Assembly: GCF_001424165.1 (NCBI RefSeq)
Contig: NZ_LMOJ01000006.1
Coordinates: forward strand, 915-40,721
DNA length: 39,807 bases
Direction of reading: 5' to 3'
From: Massilia sp. Leaf139
GTDB lineage: Bacteria > Pseudomonadota > Gammaproteobacteria > Burkholderiales > Burkholderiaceae_D
The position numbers and the translations under genes were made by a program. Positions 7,304 to 14,535 of the stretch are shown in pieces. The notes under the pieces were generated by a model, which was not told where the DNA came from, did no database searches, and worked only from the letters and a program-made list of their open reading frames with translations. How positions within the stretch are numbered: position 1 is the first letter of the stretch; each line of letters opens with the position of its first letter.

Positions 7304-8655
7304 AGGTGGGCCGCCAGTCCGCGGTTACCGCGGCGTTCTGGCGCCTTCGACGGCACCCAGCCGCGCGCCAGGCTTTCGAAGCGGGTCTGCTCGCCGATGT
7401 AGGCCAGCGCAGCGCGGCCCGGCGCGCCCTGTCGGCAAAGCGCCACGTCGACCTCGCACACGCCCTTTTCCGGACTGTCCGGGTTGTAGACCTCGTCGCG
7501 GTACAGGAAGACCACAGCGTCGGCGTCCTGCTCGATGGCGCCGGAGTCGCGAAGGTCGGCCGGCATCGGCCGCTTGTTCGGGCGCTCTTCCAGCTTTCGG
7601 TTCAGCTGGGACAGCAGCACGATCCCGATGTCCAGTTCCTTGGCCAGCGACTTCAGGCCGCGCGTGATGCCCTCGATCTGGGCGTTGCGGTTGTCGCCGT
7701 CGCCCTCCATCAGCTGCAGGTAGTCGACGATGAGCAGATCGAGCCCGTGCTTGCGCTTCACCCCCTTCGCCTTCATGCGCACGTCGAGCAGGCGCAGGCC
7801 GCCCTGATCGTCCTGATGCAGCCGCATGGCAGAGATCTTCTGCGCCGCATGCGTGAGCCCCGCCCAGTCCGTGTCGGTCATCATCCATGGCTTGAGCAGG
7901 TGCTCGAGCGGGATACGGCCCTGGACGGCCAGGTTACGGTCGTGCAGCTGCGATTTGGGCATTTCCATCGACAGCACCAGCACCGAGTGATCCACCGCTG
8001 CGTTGCTGGCGATGTTCAGGGCAAATGCGGTCTTGCCCATCTTCGGGCGCGCGGCCAGGACGACCAGTTCGCCGCGGCGGATTCCGCCGTTCAGCTTGTC
8101 GTCGACGGCCTCGTAGCCGGTCGAGATCGCTTTGACGGTGCCGGCCATGCGGCGCTCGATCTCCTCGACGTGGGCGGTCAGCTCGTCGGCGGCCAGGGCC
8201 GGCTCGACCCGCGTGCGCGCCAGGGCCAGCTTTTCCAGCGCCGACGAGGCCTGGTCGAGCAGCGTGGTTGCGTCCGAGGCCGAGTTGGTCGCGGCCTCCA
8301 CCACGTCGCGGCCGAACTGGATCAGCCCGCGCTTGATCGCCTTGTCCCGCACGATCCCCGCATACCGGCCGATGTTGGCGGCCGACGGAGTGCTTTGCGC
8401 CATCGCGTTCAGGTACTGCATGCCGCTGGCGACCTTGGCGCCGAGCGCGTCACCCAGTGAGATGACGTCGCAGCTACGGCCGGCGGCCAGGTTGCGCATC
8501 AGCTCACGGAAGATCGTGGCGTGGTCGCCCAGGAAGAAGTGCTCGGCGCGCAGGTCGCCCATGCGGTCGACCGCGTCGTTGTCGCGCAGCAGGGCGCCGA
8601 TGACGCTCTGCTCAGCTTCAATGCTGTGGGGTGGTGGTTTGATGTCGGTGCTCAT
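7300..8655 (-). CDS. dnaB: Replicative DNA helicase, DnaB-like
   Basis: The 451-residue protein has the DnaB two-domain build. The N-terminal helical domain (SIEAEQSVIGALLRDND, about 11-100) is followed by a linker and a RecA-like motor. The motor shows Walker A AARPKMGKTAFAL (about 201-213, Lys208), Walker B LDLLIVDYLQLMEG (about 295-310) and the SQLNRKLEERPNKRP segment typical of DnaB. It unwinds the phage fork as a hexamer. It is coupled by ATGA overlaps to the replication protein upstream and the recombinase downstream. The upstream DUF1376-type protein probably plays the loader role. Confidence 0.95.
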   Translation of the reverse strand: MSTDIKPPPHSIEAEQSVIGALLRDNDAVDRMGDLRAEHFFLGDHATIFRELMRNLAAGRSCDVISLGDALGAKVASGMQYLNAMAQSTPSAANIGRYAGIVRDKAIKRGLIQFGRDVVEAATNSASDATTLLDQASSALEKLALARTRVEPALAADELTAHVEEIERRMAGTVKAISTGYEAVDDKLNGGIRRGELVVLAARPKMGKTAFALNIASNAAVDHSVLVLSMEMPKSQLHDRNLAVQGRIPLEHLLKPWMMTDTDWAGLTHAAQKISAMRLHQDDQGGLRLLDVRMKAKGVKRKHGLDLLIVDYLQLMEGDGDNRNAQIEGITRGLKSLAKELDIGIVLLSQLNRKLEERPNKRPMPADLRDSGAIEQDADAVVFLYRDEVYNPDSPEKGVCEVDVALCRQGAPGRAALAYIGEQTRFESLARGWVPSKAPERRGNRGLAAHL

Positions 8656-9638
8656 GCCGCTTCTTTCGATTCGTGGATTTTTTGGGCCTGCTTGCCCAGC
8701 GTGGTCAGGAAGTAGGCGCCGTTGCCGTCGATCGCCCAGAGCTTCAGGTAGTTGCCCTCGACGTACTTGCGGAAGGCCTGGCGCCAGTCCTTGTAGCGCT
8801 TCGCGTCACCGGTGCCTCCAGGGCGGAACCGGCGGCAGAACTCGACCCAGGCCAGGGCGACGAAGTCCTGCGACAGGCCCGCGCCCTCGGCGTAGCGCCA
8901 CAGCGGCTCGTAGTCCCGTAGCGGCCGTTCGCCAGCTGCCGCGCATGCGTCGAGGAAGGTCTGCAATGCGACCGCTCCCGGTTTCGTCCTGGCCGGCACA
9001 AGGCCCCCGTCAGGGGGTTTGGGGGATGTTTTTAATTCTCCCTGTCCCTCTCCCTCTCCCTTAAGAGGCTTTTCCGCCGGAATTCCGCAGGCTAATTTGA
9101 ATGTTCCAGCGGAAGTGGTGCTGGTTTCCATCGGAATTGCTGCGGTTTCCTGCGGAATGGCGTCGGAAAGGAGGTTAGGTTCCAGTGGAAGCAGGAGCGG
9201 CGTACGCCCTTCGGCTTCACGCTGTTTGTTTGCCTTGCGGATGCGGTCGCACTCCTTCTTCCATGCGTGGTGCAGCTTCGCGCGCCAACTTTCCAGCGCT
9301 TTCTCCGCGACTACGGGGTGGTAGAGACGGCCGTCGGCGCACTTCACCCAGCCATGCAGCGCGCCTTCGCGCACGTTCATCCACTCCTTGACCACGCGGC
9401 CATAGCCTGCAGCCTTGGCGAGGAAGCGGTCGTCGTCTGGAAGCGAGGCGGCCGGCACCTGGTGCCAGGCTGCGCTCCACAGGAGCACTGCGGCCCAGCA
9501 CGATTCGGGCGATTGATAGGCGGCCATGTCGCTGTCGCGCAGGCGCGCCACGTCGAGTGGCATGAAAGCGAAGTCCTGGAGGTTGCAGTCGGCAGGAGTA
9601 AGCGGGGCCGGCAGAATGGTCATATCGATAGGTTTCAT
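8652..9638 (-). CDS. Phage replication protein, DUF1376 N-terminal domain
   Basis: The 328-residue protein has an N-terminal DUF1376-like domain (FMPLDVARLRDSDMAAYQSP to about 115), with the family's DDDRFLAKAAGY and EGALHGWVKCADGRLYHPVV features. A basic coiled region (RIRKANKQREAEGR) and a disordered Pro/Glu-rich linker follow, then a C-terminal helical module (QTFLDACAAAGERPLRDYEPLW to GNYLKLWA). Such proteins lie immediately before DnaB or DnaC in lambdoid phages and act in replication initiation or helicase loading. ATGA overlaps with both neighbours support a single replication operon. The linker region (near 9020-9160) contains several TTCCGC-type repeats in DNA, which could be iterons of a replication origin, as lambda O carries its origin internally. 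Confidence 0.8.
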   Translation of the reverse strand: MKPIDMTILPAPLTPADCNLQDFAFMPLDVARLRDSDMAAYQSPESCWAAVLLWSAAWHQVPAASLPDDDRFLAKAAGYGRVVKEWMNVREGALHGWVKCADGRLYHPVVAEKALESWRAKLHHAWKKECDRIRKANKQREAEGRTPLLLPLEPNLLSDAIPQETAAIPMETSTTSAGTFKLACGIPAEKPLKGEGEGQGELKTSPKPPDGGLVPARTKPGAVALQTFLDACAAAGERPLRDYEPLWRYAEGAGLSQDFVALAWVEFCRRFRPGGTGDAKRYKDWRQAFRKYVEGNYLKLWAIDGNGAYFLTTLGKQAQKIHESKEAA

Positions 9639-10045
9639 ACAGCCACCTGACGCGCAGGGGCTGGGCCGAACAGCGCGGCTACGAGTGGGTCTCGGCGGTT
9701 AATGGCTGGGAAGGTGCGCACGGTGGACTGGAAAGGGATCATCGCCTGCTCTTCGCGGTTTGGCGCGCCCTGGGCCACCAACGTCTCGCCCAGCTTGAGT
9801 TCAGCGGTGTCGGCCGGGCCGGCGTACCAGAGGTAGGCCACCCCACACCAGCCTTTGATCGCGATCTGGCGACGGTGGGCGCGCTGCTCCAGCTCGAGCT
9901 GCTCCAGCCTTGCGCGCACTGCGCCAACCGAATAGCCCAGTTCACGTGCGACTTCGATGATGCCGCGCGGACGAGCTGCGATGACGTCCTCTACTGCACA
10001 GAGCAGCTGGGCCAGCGGCACTTTCCGGTCGTTGGCCCTCATCAT
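9635..10045 (-). CDS. Winged-helix-like phage DNA-binding protein
   Basis: The ATG at 10045 overlaps the previous stop (ATGA) and gives 136 residues. Residues 8-55 (VPLAQLLCAVEDVIAARPRG then EVARELGYSVGAVRARLEQL) read as a winged or plain helix-turn-helix. The middle part (GWCGVAYLWYAG) is hydrophobic and strand-like. The 3' end overlaps the replication protein by ATGA. The position between the YdaT-like regulator and the replication initiator suggests regulation of early genes or a role in replication. No precise family is recognised. Confidence 0.7.
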   Translation of the reverse strand: MMRANDRKVPLAQLLCAVEDVIAARPRGIIEVARELGYSVGAVRARLEQLELEQRAHRRQIAIKGWCGVAYLWYAGPADTAELKLGETLVAQGAPNREEQAMIPFQSTVRTFPAINRRDPLVAALFGPAPARQVAV

Positions 10046-10629
10046 TGCGTTGCTCCGCTGCGGCGCGCGATCTCGCACTGGAGATCACGCTTCGCCGACG
10101 CTGCCGAGTCCTGAGCTTCCTGGAGCTCGCGGCACGCATGCTGCAACTGGTCGACGGTCGCGTCCGGCCCGATGCTCAGCAGGGAGGTCGTGGCCTCAGC
10201 CGATTCTTTCACCAGGGCACGCAGGTGCGGTGTCACGTCCAGGGTTGGCCGCGGCTCAGCTTCGACCACGCGCAACTCAACGCCTTTGCGTGCCAGACGC
10301 ATGTTCTCGAACTTCAGATAGATGTCGATCGGCATGGCCTCCTCGATCGATGGTTCGAAGTTCACCGGCAGCAGGTTCTTGTCCTTCGAGACGTCGTCCA
10401 GCCAGCGGAAGATCCGCTCGGCATTCACTTTTTGGCGCTCGTAGGTATCGGTGGTCGGCGGCTCGAAGCGGATTCCGGTCGCAGCCGGGCCGCCGATGCG
10501 CTGGTGGGCCTCGACGATCATCTGGCAGACGGTCTCGCGACTCCAGCCCTCGCGCTTGCGCCACTCGTCGAGGCACTCGCGGTACATGGCGATGCGGGTT
10601 TTGCTTGGATTGTGTGGATTGCTCCGCAT
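10042..10629 (-). CDS. ydaT: YdaT-like phage regulator/toxin
   Basis: This 195-residue protein resembles the YdaT family of cryptic E. coli prophages: the segment NAERIFRWLDDVSKDKNLLP followed by IEEAMP (about 71-100) matches the family's NTQKIFRWLE...LLPAIEKAMP pattern as I recall it. YdaT was first called a toxin. Related proteins are now seen as CII-like DNA-binding regulators paired with the Cro-like YdaS. The gene follows ydaS by 125 bases on the same strand and has AAGGAAA before its ATG. The C-terminal third (about 135-190) is likely coiled coil. The assignment rests on recalled family pattern and synteny. Confidence 0.7.
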   Translation of the reverse strand: MRSNPHNPSKTRIAMYRECLDEWRKREGWSRETVCQMIVEAHQRIGGPAATGIRFEPPTTDTYERQKVNAERIFRWLDDVSKDKNLLPVNFEPSIEEAMPIDIYLKFENMRLARKGVELRVVEAEPRPTLDVTPHLRALVKESAEATTSLLSIGPDATVDQLQHACRELQEAQDSAASAKRDLQCEIARRSGATQ

Positions 10630-10754
10630 GCTATTTCCTTAACACACTGTTACTCTGGCAACACTGAAATCGTGAAGCCGAGAAAATGGAGACTGAAGTC
10701 GTCGCCGATCAAGTTCCTACAGGCAACTTTTCCGGCGAAGAAAAAGCTTCGAGA

Positions 10755-10958
10755 TCATTGACCCTGAGGCTCTGCCTGTTTCGATCCGTGTGGCTGCGGT
10801 AGAGGGAACACGTCCGGATTGTCGAGTCGGACGCGAGGGGGGATTCCTCGCTCCTTCCAGTTCTGGACGCGTTGCACGCTGCACCCGAGCCGAGCGGCCA
10901 ATTTCGCTGGGCCACCCAGGCTCTCGATCAGGTCTTTATCTGCTGACATTGAGGTCAT
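10755..10958 (-). CDS. ydaS: YdaS-type Cro-like repressor
   Basis: The 67-residue product has a compact helix-turn-helix, DLIESLGGPAKLAARLGCSV then QRVQNWKERGIPPRVRL (about 9-45), the standard YdaS/Cro signature. It is the first gene of the lytic arm and is divergent from the CI-like repressor, the position of Cro. The start is either 10958 or the internal ATG at 10949; neither has a strong ribosome site. The promoter just upstream is overlapped by palindromic operators (see 10980-11035). The Pro/Gln-rich tail (PLPQPHGSKQAEPQGQ) is dispensable-looking. It probably represses the repressor gene and its own transcription to commit to lysis. Confidence 0.85.
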   Translation of the reverse strand: MTSMSADKDLIESLGGPAKLAARLGCSVQRVQNWKERGIPPRVRLDNPDVFPLPQPHGSKQAEPQGQ

Positions 10959-10979
10959 CCATTGATTTACGATGCCTCA

Positions 10980-11035
10980 ATTAAACACCATGTTTAATAT
11001 CAAGTCAACACAGCGTGTAACACATCTTGTTTAGT
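10980..11035. promoter_or_regulatory. Right operator and early lytic promoter of the phage switch
   Basis: On the minus strand, TTGACT (11008-11003) and TTTAAT (10985-10980) are separated by 17 bases, a good sigma70 promoter for the lytic arm starting at ydaS. The -10 lies inside a perfect palindrome, ATTAAACA-CCA-TGTTTAAT (10980-10998). The half-site AGTCAACA (11003-11010) covers the -35. A third, weaker site with one good half (TGTTTAGT, 11028-11035) lies near the repressor start. Site centres of the first two are about 23 bases apart, a lambda-like spacing. The same elements recur at 12463-12505. Confidence 0.8.
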
Positions 11036-11053
11036 TACCGGGATAATTGCCAG

Positions 11054-11797
11054 ATGCACATACAAATGGAACGGCTGTACCACGCGGCCAAGGAGCTCAA
11101 GGGCATTAAGACCCAAGCTGAGCTCGCGCGAGCGCTCAACCAGTCGTCTCAAACGGTCAAGAACTGGGAGAGCCGCGGCATGTCGAAAGCTGGCCTAGTC
11201 AAGGCCCAAGCTGACATCGGCTGCTCGGCAACGTGGTTGGAAACTGGCGAGGGGGAAATGACGATGGTTCGGTCGACGCCTGCTGCGGCAGTTTCAATAG
11301 CGTATGAGTCTCCATTCGTCGAAGCATCTGGCAACGTAGCCGGCGCGCAGCAGGTGCGCGCTGGGGACGACGCAGAAGCAGTGTCTATCCCGCGGGTCAA
11401 ATTACGTCTGCGCGCCGGTGTTGCGAACTTCGACACCGAGCCGGACATGAATGGGGACGGACACGAGCAGATCCCCACTGCTGTCCTGTCCTCCCTACAG
11501 CTGAATCCGAAGAACCTGCTCGCCCTGCGCGTTCGCGGGACGAGCATGGAGCCCATGATGTTCGAGGACGACGTGGTGATTATTGACACGTCTGACACGA
11601 AGCCGATCAGCCGCGAGTTATATGCAATCAACTTCGATGGCGAGGCCTGCATTAAGCAGCTGCTGCTTCGAGGCGGCCAGTGGTATCTGTATTCGATCAA
11701 CCCGGATCACGAACCTGTAAACGTGCGAAGCGGGCAATGCAGTATCGTTGGCCGGGTCGTATATCAGCCTGGGCGCGTCGTAACTGGACGTCTGTAA
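11054..11797 (+). CDS. CI-like repressor, XRE helix-turn-helix plus S24/LexA peptidase
   Basis: The 247-residue protein has an N-terminal helix-turn-helix (ELKGIKTQAELARALNQS then QTVKNWESRG, about 14-42) and a C-terminal LexA/S24 domain. The catalytic Ser164 is in VRGTSMEPMM and Lys201 in ACIKQLLL. The scissile pair is most likely Ala121-Gly122 in LRLRAGVANF. It should keep the prophage silent by binding the palindromes at 10980-11035 and 12463-12505 and self-cleave with RecA filaments after DNA damage. The ATG at 11054 has CGGGA upstream. A TTG at 11027 and an ATG at 11066 are alternatives. It is the first gene of the plus-strand arm. Confidence 0.92.
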   Translation: MHIQMERLYHAAKELKGIKTQAELARALNQSSQTVKNWESRGMSKAGLVKAQADIGCSATWLETGEGEMTMVRSTPAAAVSIAYESPFVEASGNVAGAQQVRAGDDAEAVSIPRVKLRLRAGVANFDTEPDMNGDGHEQIPTAVLSSLQLNPKNLLALRVRGTSMEPMMFEDDVVIIDTSDTKPISRELYAINFDGEACIKQLLLRGGQWYLYSINPDHEPVNVRSGQCSIVGRVVYQPGRVVTGRL

Positions 11798-11839
11798 TCT
11801 GGCGCGCCGGCACGCCCTGATGCCGAATAAGGATGAGAA

Positions 11840-12364
11840 ATGGCATTGATAAAATGCGCGGAATGCAGTCGTGTGATTAGCTCGGAAGCGTCAGCGTGTC
11901 CAGGGTGCGGGGCAAAACCTAAGCCGCGGATTGGGCGGCTCGGCGCCATTTCGATCATAATCCTGGGCGGCTTTGTGCTCAGTACCATCGCAAATACGAT
12001 AAGCCCGCCTCCGCCTGCTCCTCCTTCAGCGCCGCAGCCGACCGAGGCACAGATGGCGGAGAAAGCTGCAATTAAGGCTGCCGCACAAAAGCGATTCACC
12101 GCCACCGTTGGCGTCCTCACATCGATCAAGTCAGCAATGCGCGATCCGGATTCGCTTAAATGGCAGGACATTCGTGCGAACGATGACGGAAGTGTAGTTT
12201 GCGTGGTCTATCGTGCACGGAATGGGTTTGGTGGGATGAATCTTGAGCACGCATCGTTTGCGGGCAAATCAATCAGTACTTCAGACGCTTCGTGGAACAA
12301 GCACTGCGCGAACAAGTCGCTATACGAAATGGGCCACGCCAAATTCGCCAGCAGCTTGACCTAG
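11840..12364 (+). CDS. Zinc-ribbon membrane protein carried beside the repressor
   Basis: The 174-residue product has a four-cysteine zinc ribbon (CAEC at 6-9 and CPGC at 20-23), one membrane segment (about 33-53, GAISIIILGGFVLSTIA), a proline-rich linker and a C-terminal folded domain (about 85-174) with DPDSLKWQDIR, VVCVVYRARN and CANK. A good ribosome site (AAGGATGAG) precedes the ATG and a strong terminator follows. It is the only gene between the repressor and the second operator, so it is probably transcribed with the repressor in lysogens. Lysogenically expressed membrane proteins in this spot often affect the host surface or superinfection. That role is inference; the family is not recognised. 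Confidence 0.8.
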   Translation: MALIKCAECSRVISSEASACPGCGAKPKPRIGRLGAISIIILGGFVLSTIANTISPPPPAPPSAPQPTEAQMAEKAAIKAAAQKRFTATVGVLTSIKSAMRDPDSLKWQDIRANDDGSVVCVVYRARNGFGGMNLEHASFAGKSISTSDASWNKHCANKSLYEMGHAKFASSLT

Positions 12365-12389
12365 GCGACGCGCCCTACCCATATTTAGC

Positions 12390-12413
12390 GCCCCGCGAGT
12401 CGGGGCTTTTTTT
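12390..12413 (+). terminator. Rho-independent terminator of the repressor transcript
   Basis: GCCCCG (12390-12395) pairs with CGGGGC (12401-12406) around a five-base loop and is followed by seven T residues (12407-12413). It closes the repressor and zinc-ribbon transcription unit and insulates it from the promoter at 12463. Confidence 0.9.
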
Positions 12414-12462
12414 CGCCCCTGTAGTCGAGCTGTTAAACGCCAGCGCCGCCAAGCTAACTTAA

Positions 12463-12505
12463 ATTAAACAAGGTGTTGACTCACTCTATAAACATGGTGT
12501 TTAAT
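12463..12505 (+). promoter_or_regulatory. Second (left-type) operator and early promoter
   Basis: The plus strand carries TTGACT (12476-12481), an 18-base spacer and TTTAAT (12500-12505). Two repressor-type palindromes cover it: ATTAAACA-AGG-TGTTGACT (12463-12481) and TATAAACA-TGG-TGTTTAAT (12487-12505), with centres 24 bases apart. The block AAACATGGTGTTTAAT is identical to that in the ydaS promoter read on the minus strand. This is strong evidence that both early operons are controlled by the same repressor. It would drive the run of small genes beginning at 12558. Confidence 0.8.
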
Positions 12506-12557
12506 ATCTCCAACGAAACGAGCTCAGCATTCGCCGAGCGACGACTTGGAGAATTGA

Positions 12558-12707
12558 ATGAAACCCTTCCTCATCACCGCGCGCACCGCCACTGTTTGCG
12601 TCACCTTCAGCGCCTTGGCGCGCACGAGCAGTGAAGCCGCCCTTCTGACCGCCGAGCTGCTGGGCGACCAGCCGTGCGGCATCACCGTCGTCGCCGGCGC
12701 GCGCTGA
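12558..12707 (+). CDS. Small phage protein, first gene of second early operon
   Basis: An ATG at 12558, with GGAG at correct spacing, starts a 49-residue product (MKPFLITARTATVCVTFSAL...). It ends one base before the next ATG. The protein is mildly hydrophobic with two cysteines and no clear membrane helix. As the first gene after a repressor-controlled promoter, it would be made at once after infection or induction, as are many anti-host proteins. No family is recognised. Confidence 0.6.
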   Translation: MKPFLITARTATVCVTFSALARTSSEAALLTAELLGDQPCGITVVAGAR

Positions 12708-12708
12708 A

Positions 12709-12906
12709 ATGGTGCACGCCGAACCTGACCGCATCTCGCTCGAGATCGCCCACCGCATGCTGTGCGTAACGGCCTCGATCGACGAAATGCTCAAGAACCC
12801 TACCCTGCGCGTAGTTCTGCGCGCCGTCGCCCGCAAGCACATGCAGCGCCGTGACCAGGTCGACGTGAAGAAGCTCCAGGCCAACGACATCCAGGAGGCG
12901 CCATGA
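12709..12906 (+). CDS. Small helical phage protein
   Basis: The 65-residue product (MVHAEPDRISLEIAHRML...) is predicted by eye to be almost all helical and basic in its second half (RAVARKHMQRRDQVDVKKL). There is no signal peptide. The start lies two bases after the previous stop, and the stop overlaps the next ATG (ATGA). It belongs to the second early operon. Function unknown; a small DNA-associated or host-takeover protein would fit. Confidence 0.6.
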   Translation: MVHAEPDRISLEIAHRMLCVTASIDEMLKNPTLRVVLRAVARKHMQRRDQVDVKKLQANDIQEAP

Positions 12907-13061
12907 TCCGCCGTGCCGGCGCCGCGCTCCTCTTCGTGCTGGCCTTCCTCATCCTCGTCGGCGAGATCCAGCGTTACGAAGCCCGCGCCGATACCGATCT
13001 GGCCGAGTCCTGGGCGCTCGAATACCGAATCACAAACCACCACCAAGGAAGCGAGAAATGA
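12903..13061 (+). CDS. Small single-pass membrane protein
   Basis: A 52-residue frame lies exactly between two ATGA overlaps, at 12903-12906 with the gene before and at 13058-13061 with the exonuclease. It has an arginine-rich start and one hydrophobic segment (AALLFVLAFLILVG, about 7-20), then an acidic helix (EIQRYEARADTDLAESW). The tight coupling on both sides is the main evidence that it is a real gene. It would insert in the inner membrane; the role is unknown. Confidence 0.6.
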   Translation: MIRRAGAALLFVLAFLILVGEIQRYEARADTDLAESWALEYRITNHHQGSEK

Positions 13062-13624
13062 ACGACAACTTGCAGCCAGCCCGTCCGACGATGGTCGACG
13101 TGATGATCGACACCGAGACGCTCGGCACCACGCCTGGCTCGGCCATCCTGAGCATCGGCGCCGTGATGTTCGGGCCCTCCGGCCTGGGCGAAACCTTCTA
13201 TGCACCTGTGCTGCTGTCTTCGTGCATCGACGTCGGGCTCGTCATCGATCCGGGTACGGTCAGCTGGTGGATCAAACAGAGCGAGGAGGCGCGCACTGCC
13301 GCGTTCCGCGCTGACGCCGCGCCGCTGCGTGTCGTGCTGCAGAAATTCGCCTACTGGTTCGAGATGCAGGGTGCGAAGAAGCCCTGGTGCCATGGCGCGA
13401 CCTTCGACGTCCCTCTGCTCGACGCAGCCTACCGTGCCTGTCGCATAGCGCAGCCCTGGGAGTTCTGGAACGTGCGTGACACCCGCACGCTGTACGACCT
13501 GGCCGGCCTGCAGGTCGACCGCAGCGCCGGCACGCACCACAACGCGCTCGACGACGCGATCGCGCAGGCGAAGACGGCGGCGCAGGCGCTGCGCGCCCTC
13601 ACCCGCGAAGAGGTGTGCGCATGA
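13058..13624 (+). CDS. DnaQ-like 3'-5' exonuclease
   Basis: This 188-residue protein shows the three exonuclease motifs of the DEDD superfamily: DTETLG (Asp18, Glu20), GATFDVPLLDAAY (about 113-126) and the final HNALDDAIAQA (about 167-177, DEDDh type). The family includes phage exonucleases related to Rv2179c-like 3'-5' exoribonucleases (PF16473). The WWIKQSEEAR segment after motif I is typical of that group. It sits in the second early operon with ATGA overlaps on both sides. It probably degrades or processes host nucleic acid or takes part in phage recombination. Confidence 0.88.
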   Translation: MNDNLQPARPTMVDVMIDTETLGTTPGSAILSIGAVMFGPSGLGETFYAPVLLSSCIDVGLVIDPGTVSWWIKQSEEARTAAFRADAAPLRVVLQKFAYWFEMQGAKKPWCHGATFDVPLLDAAYRACRIAQPWEFWNVRDTRTLYDLAGLQVDRSAGTHHNALDDAIAQAKTAAQALRALTREEVCA

Positions 13625-13827
13625 GCGCGATGGAGTGGACTGAGGCCGACACTGTGCTGCCCGACGACGACACCCTGGTATTGCTCGCACTGAACGACGA
13701 CGACGTGTGGCCAGGCTACCGCGACGGCGACGTGTGGCGGTATGTAGATGCGATGCCTATCACGACGGAGCGCGTCACGCACTGGATGCCCATGCCGGCC
13801 GCGCCGACCCACGGTGAACCTGCGTGA
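13621..13827 (+). CDS. DUF551-like small phage protein
   Basis: The ATG at 13621 overlaps the stop of the exonuclease. The 68-residue product begins MSAMEWTEADTVLPDDDTLV and ends with THWMPMPAAPTHGEPA. The W...LP...VLV...HWMPxP layout is that of DUF551, a small domain common in early regions of tailed phages. No biochemical function is established for the family. Residue content is strongly acidic (pI low). The GTG of the next gene overlaps its stop. Confidence 0.75.
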   Translation: MSAMEWTEADTVLPDDDTLVLLALNDDDVWPGYRDGDVWRYVDAMPITTERVTHWMPMPAAPTHGEPA

Positions 13828-14039
13828 GCGCAGCGGAACCAGTTCAGCCGGCCACGACCTTCGAACAGACGCGTGCGCTGTACGGAAGCGACGAGCAGAT
13901 GGCCCGCGCCCTGTTCGAGCAGCTGACGATCACGCGCCTCGACCTCGAGCTGCAGAGCGCGCTGCGCCGCCGCGCCGAGGACAAGCTGCAGGCCCCGTGG
14001 CATTTAAATAGAAGACAGACAGGAGAAAAGAAGCGATGA
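13824..14039 (+). CDS. Small phage protein, GTG start
   Basis: The GTG at 13824 overlaps the previous stop (GTGA), and the TGA at the end overlaps the ATG of the next gene. The 71-residue product (MSAAEPVQPATTFEQTRALY...) is helical, with a charged middle (ARALFEQLTITRLDLELQSALRRRAEDKLQ) likely to form a coiled coil, and a basic tail. It belongs to the second early operon. No family is recognised. Confidence 0.6.
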   Translation: MSAAEPVQPATTFEQTRALYGSDEQMARALFEQLTITRLDLELQSALRRRAEDKLQAPWHLNRRQTGEKKR

Positions 14040-14533
14040 CCCAACGGAACGAAAGTAGCGGCGCCGCCGCGGCCCCAGCCATCCGCACCTGGCGCGAGCG
14101 CATCGGCGCAGGCCCAGACTTCCCACTACACGCACCGAACGACGTCGAGCGCGCCATGGAAGCGGAGATCGCCGACCTTCGCGCGCACGCCGCGCGCCAT
14201 CACCTGCTGCCGCTGAACGAGGACACGCAGTTCATCCTGGGCCGCCCGAACTTCGCTTGTGCAGGTATCGCGAACCGGTTGCGCCAGCTGGGCCACGACA
14301 TCCAAAGGCGGGCCGAGAGCGAGCAGGCGGCTGTGATCCATTTTCTGCTGAACCTCTATCAACAGCATGGCGCCGCCTGGCGCGAGAGGGCAAGCGACTA
14401 CCTGAGCCGTTCGGCTGATGGCAAGGGCAACGACGTGACTACCGTTACTGAGGAGCGCTCGAAGCTGCTGTCGGAAGGCGACGCCGTGAACGTAGAGCCG
14501 GATCAGAAGTCGCTGCTGGGCGAGGCGGCCTGA
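14036..14533 (+). CDS. Phage protein of unknown function
   Basis: The 165-residue product starts at the ATG at 14036, overlapping the previous stop and preceded by AGGAGAAAAGAAGCG. It is soluble and mostly helical. The segment NEDTQFILGRPNFACAGIAN then RLRQLGHDIQRRAE (about 61-97) stands out as the best conserved-looking region. It lies directly before the methyltransferase gene in the second early operon. No family is recognised with confidence. Confidence 0.65.
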   Translation: MTQRNESSGAAAAPAIRTWRERIGAGPDFPLHAPNDVERAMEAEIADLRAHAARHHLLPLNEDTQFILGRPNFACAGIANRLRQLGHDIQRRAESEQAAVIHFLLNLYQQHGAAWRERASDYLSRSADGKGNDVTTVTEERSKLLSEGDAVNVEPDQKSLLGEAA

Positions 14534-14535
14534 TC

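Noticed and set aside
12501..13205. A minus-strand frame across the small early genes
   Set aside because: It opposes a run of ATGA-coupled plus-strand genes and shows Arg/Ser-rich shadow composition.
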